From NCBI GenBank assembly GCA_003170275.1, contig PNAM01000090.1, forward strand, positions 1 through 64,000: a stretch of 64,000 bases of DNA. Reading direction: 5' to 3'. Shown piece by piece: positions 53,716 through 62,396 of the stretch (position 1 is the first letter of the stretch; the number at the start of each line of letters is the position of its first letter). The notes beneath the pieces are model-generated. The model worked only from the letters and a program-made list of their open reading frames with translations. It did no database searches and was not told where the DNA came from. The position numbers and the translations under genes are program-made. The DNA comes from Myxococcales bacterium (lineage in GTDB: Bacteria > Myxococcota_A > Polyangia > Palsa-1104).

Positions 53716-55329
53716 ATGTCGCGTCGCACTGCCCTCGCCTTGATGGTTCTGGCGCTCGGGTCATGCGGCCCTGATCAGGGTCCGGGGGGACCGGGCGGTC
53801 GAAGAGATCTGTCGGGAATCGGCGGCGACGCTGCCGGTGCGGGCGACGACCTGATGTCGATCGCCACCGACGACATGTCCGTCGACACCGACGGAGACGT
53901 CGACGGCGACGTCGCCTCGTTCGACGGTCCGTCGGCCTACGACGACCTCGGCGGCAAGAGCGATTCGGGCGCGTGCCTGCCGCCCAATACCGGCGCCACC
54001 TGCGCCGCGCCGATCGCGTCGAACGCGGGCTGCACGGCGACCGAGAACTGCGGCCCGGGCGGCGCGGGCAACGGTCTGGACGACAACTGCGACGGGCGCG
54101 TCGACGAGGGCTGCGCCTGCACGCCGGGCGCGGTCGAGCCGTGCTTCCTCGGCCCACCCGGCAAGCACCTGATCGGCGCGTGCTCCGACGGTACGCAAAC
54201 CTGCCAGGGTGCCGAGTTCGGCACCTGGGGCGACTGCAAGGGATCGATCGCGCCGAGCGCCGAGCGCTGCGACAAGCTCGACAACGACTGCAACGGCTGC
54301 GCGGACGACGGCCTGTGCTGCGACGCGACGCTGGCGTGCCCGGCTTCGGTTCCCGACGTGCAGCCGTACTCGACCGTCACCTACAACGGCGCCAGCTACT
54401 TCAAGGGCAACGCGATGACCTGGAGCTGGACCGTCGACGGCGGGCCGTGCGATCAGCTGTTCAAGACCACCACCGGCACGCCGCCCACGCAGAGCTACAC
54501 GTTGACCGGCGCGAACACCGCGATGCCGTCGCTGAAGACCACGTTGTCGGGCGACTACACGGTGACCATGACCGTGGTCGGCACCGACGGCAAGACCTAC
54601 ACGTGCAAGTGGGTGCAGCACGTGACCGGACCGGGACTGCGCTTCGAGCTGTGCTGGGATCACACCGGCACGTCGACGCAAGCGCAACCGCCACCTGGCG
54701 CCGATCTCGACTTGCACATCCACAGGCCGGGCACCACCACCGCCTGGTTTGGCACGTCTGCGGCGCTGCCGTCGGCCGACGACTGCAACTACGACAATTG
54801 CACGGCGAATGCCTTTCTCCCGCCCGCCGCCAACGTGCCCGCCTGGAGCCTCGCCAACTCGAACTTGAGCGTGTGCAAGGACACCACGCTCGGCTCGACC
54901 TGGACGACGGTCACCTACTGCCACAACCCACGGCTCGATCTCGACAACGTCTCCCAGATCGGCGTGCCGGAAAACACCAACATCGACGACCCGGCCAACG
55001 GCCAGACTTTCCGCGCGCTGGTGCACTACTACGGCCAGGACGGCTCGAGCTCGACGAACAATGTCGAAGAGCACCCGATCGTCAACGTCTACTGCGGCGG
55101 CCACCTCAAGGCCACCTACGGCCAGGCCCCCAACACGCTCGGACCGTGCCCTGGCGCCGCGTGCTTCAACCACGGCTCCGGCTGGAACGCCGGCCAGATG
55201 TGGCGCGTCGCCGACGTCACCGTCGCGGTCGACGCCGCCGGCAACACCACCGACTGCACCGTCGCGCCCATCCATCCCCCCGGCACCGCCGCCGGCTACT
55301 ACGTCACCACCAACTCGTCCGTCTACTAA
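53716..55329 (+). CDS. MopE-type Cys-rich lipoprotein
   Basis: 537-residue lipoprotein (Cys17 after LALGS). An Asp-rich linker (~45-85, DDMSVDTDGDVDGDV) is followed by 'putative metal-binding' MopE-type repeats: NGLDDNCDGRVDEGCAC and CDKLDNDCNGCADDGLC, typical of myxobacterial surface proteins and likely Ca or Cu binding. A larger Ig/PKD-like domain (~215-300) and a C-terminal domain with several Cys pairs follow. Promoter TATACT is near 53682 and the leader has AGGAG about 10 bases before the ATG. Confidence 0.78.
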   Translation: MSRRTALALMVLALGSCGPDQGPGGPGGRRDLSGIGGDAAGAGDDLMSIATDDMSVDTDGDVDGDVASFDGPSAYDDLGGKSDSGACLPPNTGATCAAPIASNAGCTATENCGPGGAGNGLDDNCDGRVDEGCACTPGAVEPCFLGPPGKHLIGACSDGTQTCQGAEFGTWGDCKGSIAPSAERCDKLDNDCNGCADDGLCCDATLACPASVPDVQPYSTVTYNGASYFKGNAMTWSWTVDGGPCDQLFKTTTGTPPTQSYTLTGANTAMPSLKTTLSGDYTVTMTVVGTDGKTYTCKWVQHVTGPGLRFELCWDHTGTSTQAQPPPGADLDLHIHRPGTTTAWFGTSAALPSADDCNYDNCTANAFLPPAANVPAWSLANSNLSVCKDTTLGSTWTTVTYCHNPRLDLDNVSQIGVPENTNIDDPANGQTFRALVHYYGQDGSSSTNNVEEHPIVNVYCGGHLKATYGQAPNTLGPCPGAACFNHGSGWNAGQMWRVADVTVAVDAAGNTTDCTVAPIHPPGTAAGYYVTTNSSVY

Positions 55330-55355
55330 ACAAGTTAAAAAGTTAAGTCCGCTTG

Positions 55356-56252
55356 TTATCTCAGCATGCGGGCTTGTTCGTCGGCGTGGTAGGAGCTGCG
55401 GACCAGCGGGCCGGCTTCGACGTGCGGGAAGCCGAGCGACTGGGCCCAGGACTTGAGCGCGGCGAACTCGTCGGGGTGGACGTAGCGCGCGACGGCGAGG
55501 TGGTTGAGCGAAGGGCGCAGGTATTGGCCGAGCGTCACGATGTCGCAGCCGAGCGCGCGTAGCTCGCGCAGCACGTCCTTGACCTCGTCCAGCTCTTCGC
55601 CGAGGCCGAGCATCAGGCCGGTCTTGACTAGCCCGCCGCGCCGCTTCGCGTGTGCGAGGACGGCGTAGCTGCGATCGTAGCGCGCCTGCACGCGCACCTG
55701 CCGCGAGAGGCGCGGCACGGTCTCGAGGTTGTGCGAAAAAATGTGCGGCTGCGCGTCGAGCACCGTGTCGACGTCGGCGGTGTTGCCCTGAAAGTCGCCG
55801 GTGAGCACCTCGAGCGTCATCGAAGGGCACTCGGCGCGCACGCGCCGGATGGTCTCGGCCCAGATCGCCGCGCCGCCGTCGTCGAGATCGTCGCGGTCGA
55901 CGCTGGTGATCACCGTGTGGCGCAGCCCGAGCGTCTTGAGCGCGAGCGCCACGCGACGCGGCTCGTCGGGATCGACCGGCTCCGGCCGGCCGGTGGGCAC
56001 GTCGCAGAACTGGCACGAGCGCGTGCAGATGCCGCCCAGGATCATGATGGTGAGCGCGCGGTGGTCCCAGCACTCGCCGATGTTGGGGCAGGACGCGCTC
56101 TCGCACACCGTGTGCAGCCCGAGGTCGTGCACCAGCGCGCGCACGTCCATGTAGTTCTCGCCCGACGGCATGCGCGCCTTGATCCACGGCGGATGTCGCG
56201 GCGCGCGCTTGGCAGGCGGCTCGTCGCCCGCGATCACCGGCAGCTTAAACAT
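55356..56252 (-). CDS. lipA: Lipoyl synthase
   Basis: Radical-SAM enzyme (298 residues) that inserts two sulfurs into octanoyl groups on E2 and H proteins. The auxiliary cluster ligands are Cys50, Cys55 and Cys61 (CESASCPNIGEC); the radical-SAM ligands are Cys76, Cys80 and Cys83 (CTRSCQFC). The C-terminal RSSYHADE supplies the conserved Ser. It overlaps lpd by 8 bases, so the cofactor is made with its target complex. lipB is not in the window. Confidence 0.96.
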   Translation of the reverse strand: MFKLPVIAGDEPPAKRAPRHPPWIKARMPSGENYMDVRALVHDLGLHTVCESASCPNIGECWDHRALTIMILGGICTRSCQFCDVPTGRPEPVDPDEPRRVALALKTLGLRHTVITSVDRDDLDDGGAAIWAETIRRVRAECPSMTLEVLTGDFQGNTADVDTVLDAQPHIFSHNLETVPRLSRQVRVQARYDRSYAVLAHAKRRGGLVKTGLMLGLGEELDEVKDVLRELRALGCDIVTLGQYLRPSLNHLAVARYVHPDEFAALKSWAQSLGFPHVEAGPLVRSSYHADEQARMLR

Positions 56253-57657
56253 CGATCGCTTCCCCGTAGGCGTCGGCGACCGCCTCCTTGATCGCCTCGG
56301 CGAACGTCGGGTGCGCGAACACCGTCGACAAGATCTCGTCGCTGGTGAGCTCCGCGGTCATGGCCAGCGTCAGCGTCGCGACCATGTCGGTCGACGCGCC
56401 GCCGAGCACGTGCGCGCCGAGCAGCTCGCCGTGTTGCTCTCCGACGATCACCTTGACGAACCCGTCGGTCTCCGACGCGGCCATCGCCTTGCCCGAGGCC
56501 TTGAACGGAAAGCGCCCGACCTTGAACTTGAGGCCTTTTTCACGCGCGGCCTTCTCGGTGAGCCCGACCGACGCGACCTCCGGCCGGCAATAGATGCACC
56601 CCGGAATCGCCGCGTAGTCGACCGCGTGCACCGCATGTCTGGGCCCCTGCGCGGAGCGCAGGGTGGGTTGCAATGATATCCCTTCGACACACGCGATGCC
56701 CTCGGCGGACGCCTTGTGCGCGAGCATCGGCGGCCCGATCACGTCGCCGAATGCGTACACGTTCTCGACGCTGGTGCGATAGCTCTTGCGATCGACGACG
56801 ATGAACCCGCGATCGGTCTTGACGCCGCACTCCTCGAGCCCGATCCCCTCGACGTTGCCGCGCACGCCCGCCGCCAGCAGGCACACGTCGGCCTCGATCA
56901 CCTTGCCGCCCACCGTCACCTTCACCGGCCGCCCCTTGTCGACCTTCTCCAGCTTGGCGCCGGTGACGATCTCGATGCCCTGCTTCTCCAGGCTCTTGCG
57001 CAGCGCGCCCGACACCTCCTCGTCCTCGACGGGCAGGATGTTGGGCAGCGCCTCGAGCACGGTCACCTTCGTGCCCAACGCGGCGTAGAAATAAGCGAAC
57101 TCGATCCCGATCGCGCCCGCGCCGATGATCACCATCGACTTCGGCTGTTGCTGGAGCGACATCGCCTCGCGATACGAGATCACCGATTGCCCGTCGTGCT
57201 CGACCAGCCCGCCGATGGGCTTCGGCCGTGCGCCGGTGGCCAGCAGGATCACCGGCGCGTCGATCGGCTTGCCGTCGACGGTGAGCACCACCTTGGCGCC
57301 TTGCTTGACCAGCTTGCCGGTGCCGCGCAGCGTCTCGATCTTGTTCTTCTTGAACAGATACTCGACGCCCTTGGCCTGCCGGTCGGCTATAGCACGCGAG
57401 CGCGCGATGGTCTTGTCGAAGTCCGGCTTGACGCTTCCCTCGACCTTGATGCCGAGCTCGCCCGCGTGCTTGATCAGCTCGAGCAGCTCGGCGGAGCGCA
57501 ATAGCGCCTTGGTCGGGATGCAGCCCCAGTTCGCGCAGATCCCGCCCAGCTCGGCGCGCTCGACGACCGCGACCTTCAGCTTCAGCTGCGCCGCGCGGAT
57601 CGCCGCCACGTATCCGCCCGGCCCCGATCCGAGCACCACCAGATCGTACTGCGCCAC
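56245..57657 (-). CDS. lpd: Dihydrolipoyl dehydrogenase (E3)
   Basis: FAD enzyme that reoxidises lipoamide in pyruvate dehydrogenase (470 residues). The FAD loop GSGPGGYVAA, the redox disulfide GGICANWGC and the second nucleotide site GAGAIGIEFAYF are intact; the C-terminal AHPTFAEAIKEA holds the catalytic His. Codons 327-341 form an in-frame insert, ISLQPTLRSAQGPRH, with rare AT-ending codons and a palindrome, absent from typical homologues. The GTG start overlaps pdhC by one base (TAGTG). Confidence 0.93.
   Translation of the reverse strand: MAQYDLVVLGSGPGGYVAAIRAAQLKLKVAVVERAELGGICANWGCIPTKALLRSAELLELIKHAGELGIKVEGSVKPDFDKTIARSRAIADRQAKGVEYLFKKNKIETLRGTGKLVKQGAKVVLTVDGKPIDAPVILLATGARPKPIGGLVEHDGQSVISYREAMSLQQQPKSMVIIGAGAIGIEFAYFYAALGTKVTVLEALPNILPVEDEEVSGALRKSLEKQGIEIVTGAKLEKVDKGRPVKVTVGGKVIEADVCLLAAGVRGNVEGIGLEECGVKTDRGFIVVDRKSYRTSVENVYAFGDVIGPPMLAHKASAEGIACVEGISLQPTLRSAQGPRHAVHAVDYAAIPGCIYCRPEVASVGLTEKAAREKGLKFKVGRFPFKASGKAMAASETDGFVKVIVGEQHGELLGAHVLGGASTDMVATLTLAMTAELTSDEILSTVFAHPTFAEAIKEAVADAYGEAIDV
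56635..56679. repeat. In-frame palindromic insert in lpd
   Basis: A 45-base stretch inside lpd containing the perfect palindrome CCCTGCGC-GGA-GCGCAGGG (56645-56663). Its codons (ATA, TCA, TTG, CAA, AGA, CAT) contrast sharply with the G/C-ending codons around it. It looks like a small mobile palindromic element that inserted in frame. Confidence 0.6.
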
Positions 57658-58979
57658 TACAGCACCAGCCCCATCGGCTTCTCGAGCAGCTTGACGATCT
57701 GTTGCAACAGCTGCGCGCCGAGCACGCCGTCGACCACGCGGTGATCGCACGAGAGCGTGAGCGTCATGCGCCGCGCCACCACGATCTCGTCCTTGCCGTC
57801 CTTCTCGACGACGATCGCCCGCTTCTCGGTGGTACCCACCGCCAGGATCACCGCCTCGGGCGGATTGATGATCGCGACGAACTCCTTGACCCCGAACATG
57901 CCCAGGTTCGACACCGTCGCGGTGCCGTTGGTGAACTCCTCGGGCTTGAGCTTCTTGGCGCGCGCGCGTTCGGCGAGCGCCCGGATCTCGGTGCTCAGCG
58001 CGCCCAGCGACTTCTGATCGGCGTTGCGGATCACCGGCGTGATCAGCCCGTCGGGCAGCGTCACCGCCACGCCCACGTCGACCCGCCCGTGCCGCACGAT
58101 CCCCTCGGCGGTCCACGACACGTTCGCGTCCGGCACCGCGCGCAACGCCAGCGCGAGCGCCTTGACCACCAGATCGTTCACCGACACCTTGATCGTGCCG
58201 AGCTCGTTGACCTGCTCGCGCATCTCGAGCAGCCGATCGACGGTCGCCTCCGCCGTCAGGTAGATGTGCGGGATCGACTGCTTGGCCTCGACCAGCCGCC
58301 GCGCGATGGTCTTGCGCATCAGCGACGCCGGCACCAGCTGATCCTTCGCCGTCGGCTGCAGCGGCACACTCTTGAGCTGCGCCGCCGGCGGATGCGCAGC
58401 CGCCTCCTCGACATCGCGCTTGACCACGCGCCCGCCCGGCCCGCTCCCCGCGATCGCGCCCAGATCCACGCCCTTCTCGTCAGCAATCTTTCGCGCCAGC
58501 GGCGACGCCTTGACCCGTCCGCTCTGCCCGTTCGATTTCGGGCGATTCGGATCCGGCAAGATCCGCGCAGTCCCGCTCACGGCCGCGCTCACGCTCTCGC
58601 TTATGTTCACCGGTTTCTCGTTGACGCTCACGTTCACGGTCACGGGCTTTTCGGCCACCGGCTCGGCCGGCTTCGTCTCTTTCGGCGCCGGCACGGCCGC
58701 CGCGCTCGCGATCGACTTCATCGCCTCCGCCGGATCTTCCCCCGCCTCGCCGAGAATCGCCACCGGCGCCCCCAGCTTGATGGTCTCTCCCTCCTTGACC
58801 AACAGCTTGAGCAGCACGCCCTCGTCCTCGAGCGGAAAATCCATGTTCGCCTTGTCGGTCTCGACCTCGGCGATCACGTCCCCCGGCGCGATCTTGTCGC
58901 CTTCCTTCTTGGTCCACTTGAGCAGCACGCCCTCTTCCATGGTGGGCGACAGGCGCGGCATGACGATGACGGAGGCCAT
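57657..58979 (-). CDS. pdhC: Pyruvate dehydrogenase E2 (acetyltransferase)
   Basis: Dihydrolipoamide acetyltransferase (440 residues) with a single lipoyl domain (Lys43 in VETDKANMDF), a linker rich in Val, Asn and Ser, a peripheral-subunit-binding domain (SPLARKIADEKGVDL) and the catalytic domain ending with the HxxxDG motif CDHRVVDG. The linker (~110-135) is encoded by the degenerate hexamer repeat at 58576-58647. It precedes lpd and follows pdhB by 6 bases. Confidence 0.95.
   Translation of the reverse strand: MASVIVMPRLSPTMEEGVLLKWTKKEGDKIAPGDVIAEVETDKANMDFPLEDEGVLLKLLVKEGETIKLGAPVAILGEAGEDPAEAMKSIASAAAVPAPKETKPAEPVAEKPVTVNVSVNEKPVNISESVSAAVSGTARILPDPNRPKSNGQSGRVKASPLARKIADEKGVDLGAIAGSGPGGRVVKRDVEEAAAHPPAAQLKSVPLQPTAKDQLVPASLMRKTIARRLVEAKQSIPHIYLTAEATVDRLLEMREQVNELGTIKVSVNDLVVKALALALRAVPDANVSWTAEGIVRHGRVDVGVAVTLPDGLITPVIRNADQKSLGALSTEIRALAERARAKKLKPEEFTNGTATVSNLGMFGVKEFVAIINPPEAVILAVGTTEKRAIVVEKDGKDEIVVARRMTLTLSCDHRVVDGVLGAQLLQQIVKLLEKPMGLVL
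58576..58647. repeat. Degenerate TTCACG-type hexamer array
   Basis: Copies of CTCACG, TTCACG and variants encode the Val/Asn/Ser linker of pdhC. The same unit occurs at 34895-34937, so it may be a dispersed repeat of this genome. Confidence 0.5.
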
Positions 58980-58985
58980 GGTCCC

Positions 58986-59972
58986 TTACTCCTTGTCCAG
59001 GTACATCGCGCGTTTGACGGCGGCGACCACCCGTTTGGCGTCGGGAACCACCAGGTCTTCGAGGTTGAGCGCGTAGGGCATGGGAATGTCCAGGCGCGAG
59101 ATGCGCTCGACCGGCGCGTCGAGATCGTCGAAGCACGCGCCCTGGATGCGCGCGGTGATCTCCGATCCCACCGACGAGAACGAGTGCCCCTCTTCGAGCA
59201 CCACCGCGCGGTTGGTCTTGCGCACCGAGGTGAAGATTAGCTCCTCGTCGAGCGGCCGGATGGTGCGTGGGTCGACGATCTCGACCGAAATATTTTCCTT
59301 GGCGAGGATCTCCGCCGCCTCCATCGCCAGGTACACCATGCGGCCCCAGCTGACGATCGTGCAGTCCTTGCCCTCGCGCTTGAGGTCGCCCTTGCCGAGC
59401 GGCACCACGTGCTCCCCGTCGGGCACCTCGCCCTGCACGCCGTAGAGCAGCTCGCCCTCGATGAACACCACCGGATCGTCGTCGCGGATCGCGCTCTTGA
59501 GCAGGCCCTTGGCGTCCGCCGGTGTCGACGGCATCACCACCTTCAGCCCCGGGCAATTCGCGTACATGTACTCGAGGCACTGCGAGTGCTGCGCGCCCAG
59601 CTGGTGCGCTGCGCCGCCCGCGCCGCGGAACACCACCGGGATCTTGAACTGCCCGCCGGACATGTAGCGGATCTTCGCCGCGTTGTTGATGATCTGATCG
59701 ATCGCCACCAGCGAAAAGTTCCAGGTCATGAGCTCGATGATCGGCCGGAGGCCCGTCATCGCCGCGCCGATGCCCACGCCGACGAACCCGCACTCGGCGA
59801 TCGGCGTATCGATCACGCGCTTCTCGCCGAACTTCTGCAGCATCCCCTGCGAGACCTTGTACGCGCCCTGGTAGTGCCCGACCTCTTCACCCATGAGGAA
59901 GATCGACTCGTCCTTCTCCATCTCTTCGCTCATCGCTTGATTGAGCGCTTCGCGATACGACAGGCGCGCCAT
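58986..59972 (-). CDS. pdhB: Pyruvate dehydrogenase E1 subunit beta
   Basis: Beta chain of the alpha2beta2 E1 (328 residues). SYREALNQAMSEEM at the start, GEEVGHYQGAYKVS, PIAECGFVGVGIGAA and the GAQHSQCLEYMYA segment are characteristic. It provides part of the thiamine-diphosphate site including the activating Glu. TAATG overlap with pdhA. Confidence 0.95.
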   Translation of the reverse strand: MARLSYREALNQAMSEEMEKDESIFLMGEEVGHYQGAYKVSQGMLQKFGEKRVIDTPIAECGFVGVGIGAAMTGLRPIIELMTWNFSLVAIDQIINNAAKIRYMSGGQFKIPVVFRGAGGAAHQLGAQHSQCLEYMYANCPGLKVVMPSTPADAKGLLKSAIRDDDPVVFIEGELLYGVQGEVPDGEHVVPLGKGDLKREGKDCTIVSWGRMVYLAMEAAEILAKENISVEIVDPRTIRPLDEELIFTSVRKTNRAVVLEEGHSFSSVGSEITARIQGACFDDLDAPVERISRLDIPMPYALNLEDLVVPDAKRVVAAVKRAMYLDKE

Positions 59973-60985
59973 TACATCTTCCTCGGGTCGGTGTTCGGGT
60001 CGGCGTACACGTAGTCCCACAGGTGCGCCGGATCGGCCGGCGGTGATTCCTCGGCGAAGCGCACCGCTTCCTGCACCTCGGCCTTGACGTGCGCCTCGAG
60101 GCTGACCAGCTCGTCTTCGCTCACCTGAAAATCGGCCTTCAACCGCTCGCGCGCCACCGGCACCGGATCGCGCTTCTTCCACTCCTCGATCTCTTCCTTG
60201 GTTCGGTAGTTGCCCGGATCGGACATCGAGTGCCCGCGGAAGCGATAGGTGATCACCTCGACCAGCGTCGGCTCTAGCGTGGTGCGTGCGCGCTCGACCG
60301 CCTCGGCGATGTGCTCGTGCACCTTGAGCACGTCGTGGCCCTCGAAGCGATCGCGCGCGATGCCGTAGCCCGACGCGCGCTCGGTCACGTCGGCGACCGC
60401 GAGCGTGCGGTACAGCGGGGTGCCCATCGAGTATTGGTTGTTCTCGCAGATGAACACGATCGGCAGCTTCCACAGGCCGGCCAGCGAGATCCCTTCGTGG
60501 AACGCGCCCTGCGGCACCGAGCCGTCACCGAAGAAGCACAGCGTGACCTCGTCGGTGCCGCGATACTTCGATCCGAACGCGACGCCGGCCGCGAGCGGCA
60601 CGTGCCCGCCGACGATCCCGTAGCCGCCCATCATGCGGTTCTTCGCGGAGAACAAGTGCATCGAGCCGCCCAGCCCCTTGGAGGCGCCGGTCGCCTTGCC
60701 GTACAGCTCGGCCAGCACTTCCTTGGCGCTGCCGCCCTTGGCCAGGTAGTGGGCGTGCTCGCGATAGGTGCCGACCACGTAGTCGGTGGGCTTGAGCGCC
60801 GAGATCGCGCCGACCGCGACCGCTTCCATGCCGATCGCTAGGTGAAGGAAGCCGCCGATCTTGCCCTGCGCATAGGCCTTGGCCGCCGCTTCTTCGACGC
60901 GGCGGACGGTGAGGATCTGTTTGTAGAGCGTCAGCAGCAGCGAGCGATCGTCGGTCGCCGCTTTCTCTTCGCGTTTTCGAGCCAT
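59972..60985 (-). CDS. pdhA: Pyruvate dehydrogenase E1 subunit alpha
   Basis: Alpha chain of E1 (337 residues). The thiamine-diphosphate motif begins GDGSVPQGAFHEG (~163) and ends CENNQY; GGSMHLF and YRFRGHSMSDP follow. First gene of pdhA-pdhB-pdhC-lpd-lipA. Branched-chain 2-oxoacid E1 is an alternative, but the motif set and lipA linkage favour pyruvate. The start has TATATT 10 bases upstream. Confidence 0.93.
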   Translation of the reverse strand: MARKREEKAATDDRSLLLTLYKQILTVRRVEEAAAKAYAQGKIGGFLHLAIGMEAVAVGAISALKPTDYVVGTYREHAHYLAKGGSAKEVLAELYGKATGASKGLGGSMHLFSAKNRMMGGYGIVGGHVPLAAGVAFGSKYRGTDEVTLCFFGDGSVPQGAFHEGISLAGLWKLPIVFICENNQYSMGTPLYRTLAVADVTERASGYGIARDRFEGHDVLKVHEHIAEAVERARTTLEPTLVEVITYRFRGHSMSDPGNYRTKEEIEEWKKRDPVPVARERLKADFQVSEDELVSLEAHVKAEVQEAVRFAEESPPADPAHLWDYVYADPNTDPRKM

Positions 60986-60995
60986 GGGAGGGCGG

Positions 60996-61001
60996 AATAT
61001 A
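60996..61001 (-). promoter_or_regulatory. -10-like TATATT of pdh operon
   Basis: TATATT directly follows the TAG stop of the upstream lipoprotein gene and ends 10 bases before the pdhA ATG. A TGGCCA -35-like hexamer lies 17 bp further up. Confidence 0.55.
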
Positions 61002-61466
61002 CTAGTTGTGCGCTCCGTTGGCCACGAGCGGCAGCTCGCCGACCACGCGCGGGCGCGGATCGGTGGAGAACGAAATGCCGCCGACGATCAGCGAGACGCC
61101 CTGGTTGGCGCGCAGATCGTAGCCGGCGTCCTTGAACTTCACGAACACCTCGTGCCCGCCGCCGGGCGGCAGCGTGTACACGTTGTGGACGTCGCCGGCG
61201 CGCCGAAGGACCCGACCGTCGGCGGTCCTGAGCGCGAAGCCGTCGCGATCGATGTTCATGAACGCCTGCGACAGGTTCGAGACCCACAGCTTGACCTCGA
61301 GCTCCTTGTCGCGCGCCCAGGCGTCCTGGAAGTTCACCTGGCAGCCGGACTGCAGCGCGGCGTTCTGCCCGACGAACCCGACCTTGTTCGGATACTCCAC
61401 ACCAGCCGGGCCCGACGCGCAGCCCGCCAACAACACCGTTCCGAGGAGCACCCCAAGAGTCTTCAT
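61002..61466 (-). CDS. Small lipoprotein, unknown function
   Basis: 154-residue lipoprotein with a classic LAGC lipobox (Cys16). The mature part is predicted beta-rich (ELEVKLWVSNLSQAFMNIDRD, VYTLPPGGGHEVFVKF), like an Ig-type or DUF-class fold; no named family is seen. TTTACG-17 bp-TAGCCT lies 7 bases before the ATG. Confidence 0.65.
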   Translation of the reverse strand: MKTLGVLLGTVLLAGCASGPAGVEYPNKVGFVGQNAALQSGCQVNFQDAWARDKELEVKLWVSNLSQAFMNIDRDGFALRTADGRVLRRAGDVHNVYTLPPGGGHEVFVKFKDAGYDLRANQGVSLIVGGISFSTDPRPRVVGELPLVANGAHN

Positions 61467-61473
61467 GCCCGAG

Positions 61474-61479
61474 AGGCTA
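61474..61479 (-). promoter_or_regulatory. -10-like TAGCCT of lipoprotein gene
   Basis: TAGCCT ends 7 bases before the ATG at 61466, with a TTTACG -35-like element 17 bp upstream. Confidence 0.5.
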
Positions 61480-61511
61480 TCAAAAGGAGCGCCGAGCGTA
61501 AATGATGCTCG

Positions 61512-62387
61512 TCACGCGCGGTTTTCGAACGCCGCGCGCGCCTTCAGCGCCAGCTCGCCGCCCGACGAGCCGCCCATCAGCTTGCGCTGGTCGCTGACGT
61601 CGACTCCGCGCGTGGCGATCGCAGTGGCGCGCACCGCGATGGTCGGCAGGTGCCGCACGATCGCCAGCGAGCCCGGGTAGACGAAGGCGCGCGTGCGCTT
61701 CTCGAGGCCGCGGATGATCTTCTTGGCCAGCGTCTCGACGTTGCCCCGCGGCATCGAGGCGAGCACCTTCTCGCCGCCCGGCACCACCTTGAACTCGGCC
61801 AGCATGCCGGTCTCGACCGGACCCGGGAGCACGTGCAGCACGTGCAGATCGGTGTCGCGCAGCTCCATGCGCAGCGTCTCGGTGGCCAGCGAGAGCGCCG
61901 CCTTCGACGACGAGTAGTGGCCGGCCAGGGGCATCGGCGTCACCGAGCCGATTGACGAGATGTTGACGATCGCGCCGCGGTTGCGATGGCGCATGCCGGG
62001 CACCAGCGCGCGGGTGAGCGCGAGCGGCGACCAGTAGTTGGTCTCGAACAGGGTGCGCGCCTCGTCGTCGTCGGCGACCACCACCTGCGAGCCGCCGATG
62101 CCGACGCCTGCGTTGTTGACCAGCACGTCGACGCGCCCGAGCGCCTCGATCGCGCGCGCGCCGAGCCGCTCGGCCTCGCCGCGCTGCGACAGATCGGCCG
62201 TGAGCACCACCGGCGCCTCGCCGCCCGCGTCGACGATCTCCTTGGCCAGCGAGTCCAGCGCGTCCTTGCGGCGGCCCGAGATCGCCAGCCCCATGCCGGC
62301 GCGCGCCAGCGATTTGGCCAGCGCGCGGCCGATTCCACTCGACGCGCCGGTGACCAGCGCCTTGTTGCCCTTCAGCTCGATCTTCAT
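61512..62387 (-). CDS. Short-chain dehydrogenase/reductase
   Basis: Classical SDR (291 residues). NAD(P)-binding TGASSGIG at 13-20, the NNAG motif, catalytic Ser in NISSIGS and Tyr-x3-Lys in HYSSSKAAL are all present. Arg36-type residues after the second strand (SGRRKD) favour NADP. The C-terminal extension with a hydrophobic stretch suggests a membrane-associated lipid substrate. AAGGAG ribosome-binding site 6 bases before the ATG. It follows the lipoprotein gene 62397-63032 by 9 bases in one operon. Confidence 0.85.
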   Translation of the reverse strand: MKIELKGNKALVTGASSGIGRALAKSLARAGMGLAISGRRKDALDSLAKEIVDAGGEAPVVLTADLSQRGEAERLGARAIEALGRVDVLVNNAGVGIGGSQVVVADDDEARTLFETNYWSPLALTRALVPGMRHRNRGAIVNISSIGSVTPMPLAGHYSSSKAALSLATETLRMELRDTDLHVLHVLPGPVETGMLAEFKVVPGGEKVLASMPRGNVETLAKKIIRGLEKRTRAFVYPGSLAIVRHLPTIAVRATAIATRGVDVSDQRKLMGGSSGGELALKARAAFENRA

Positions 62388-62396
62388 GACAGCTCC

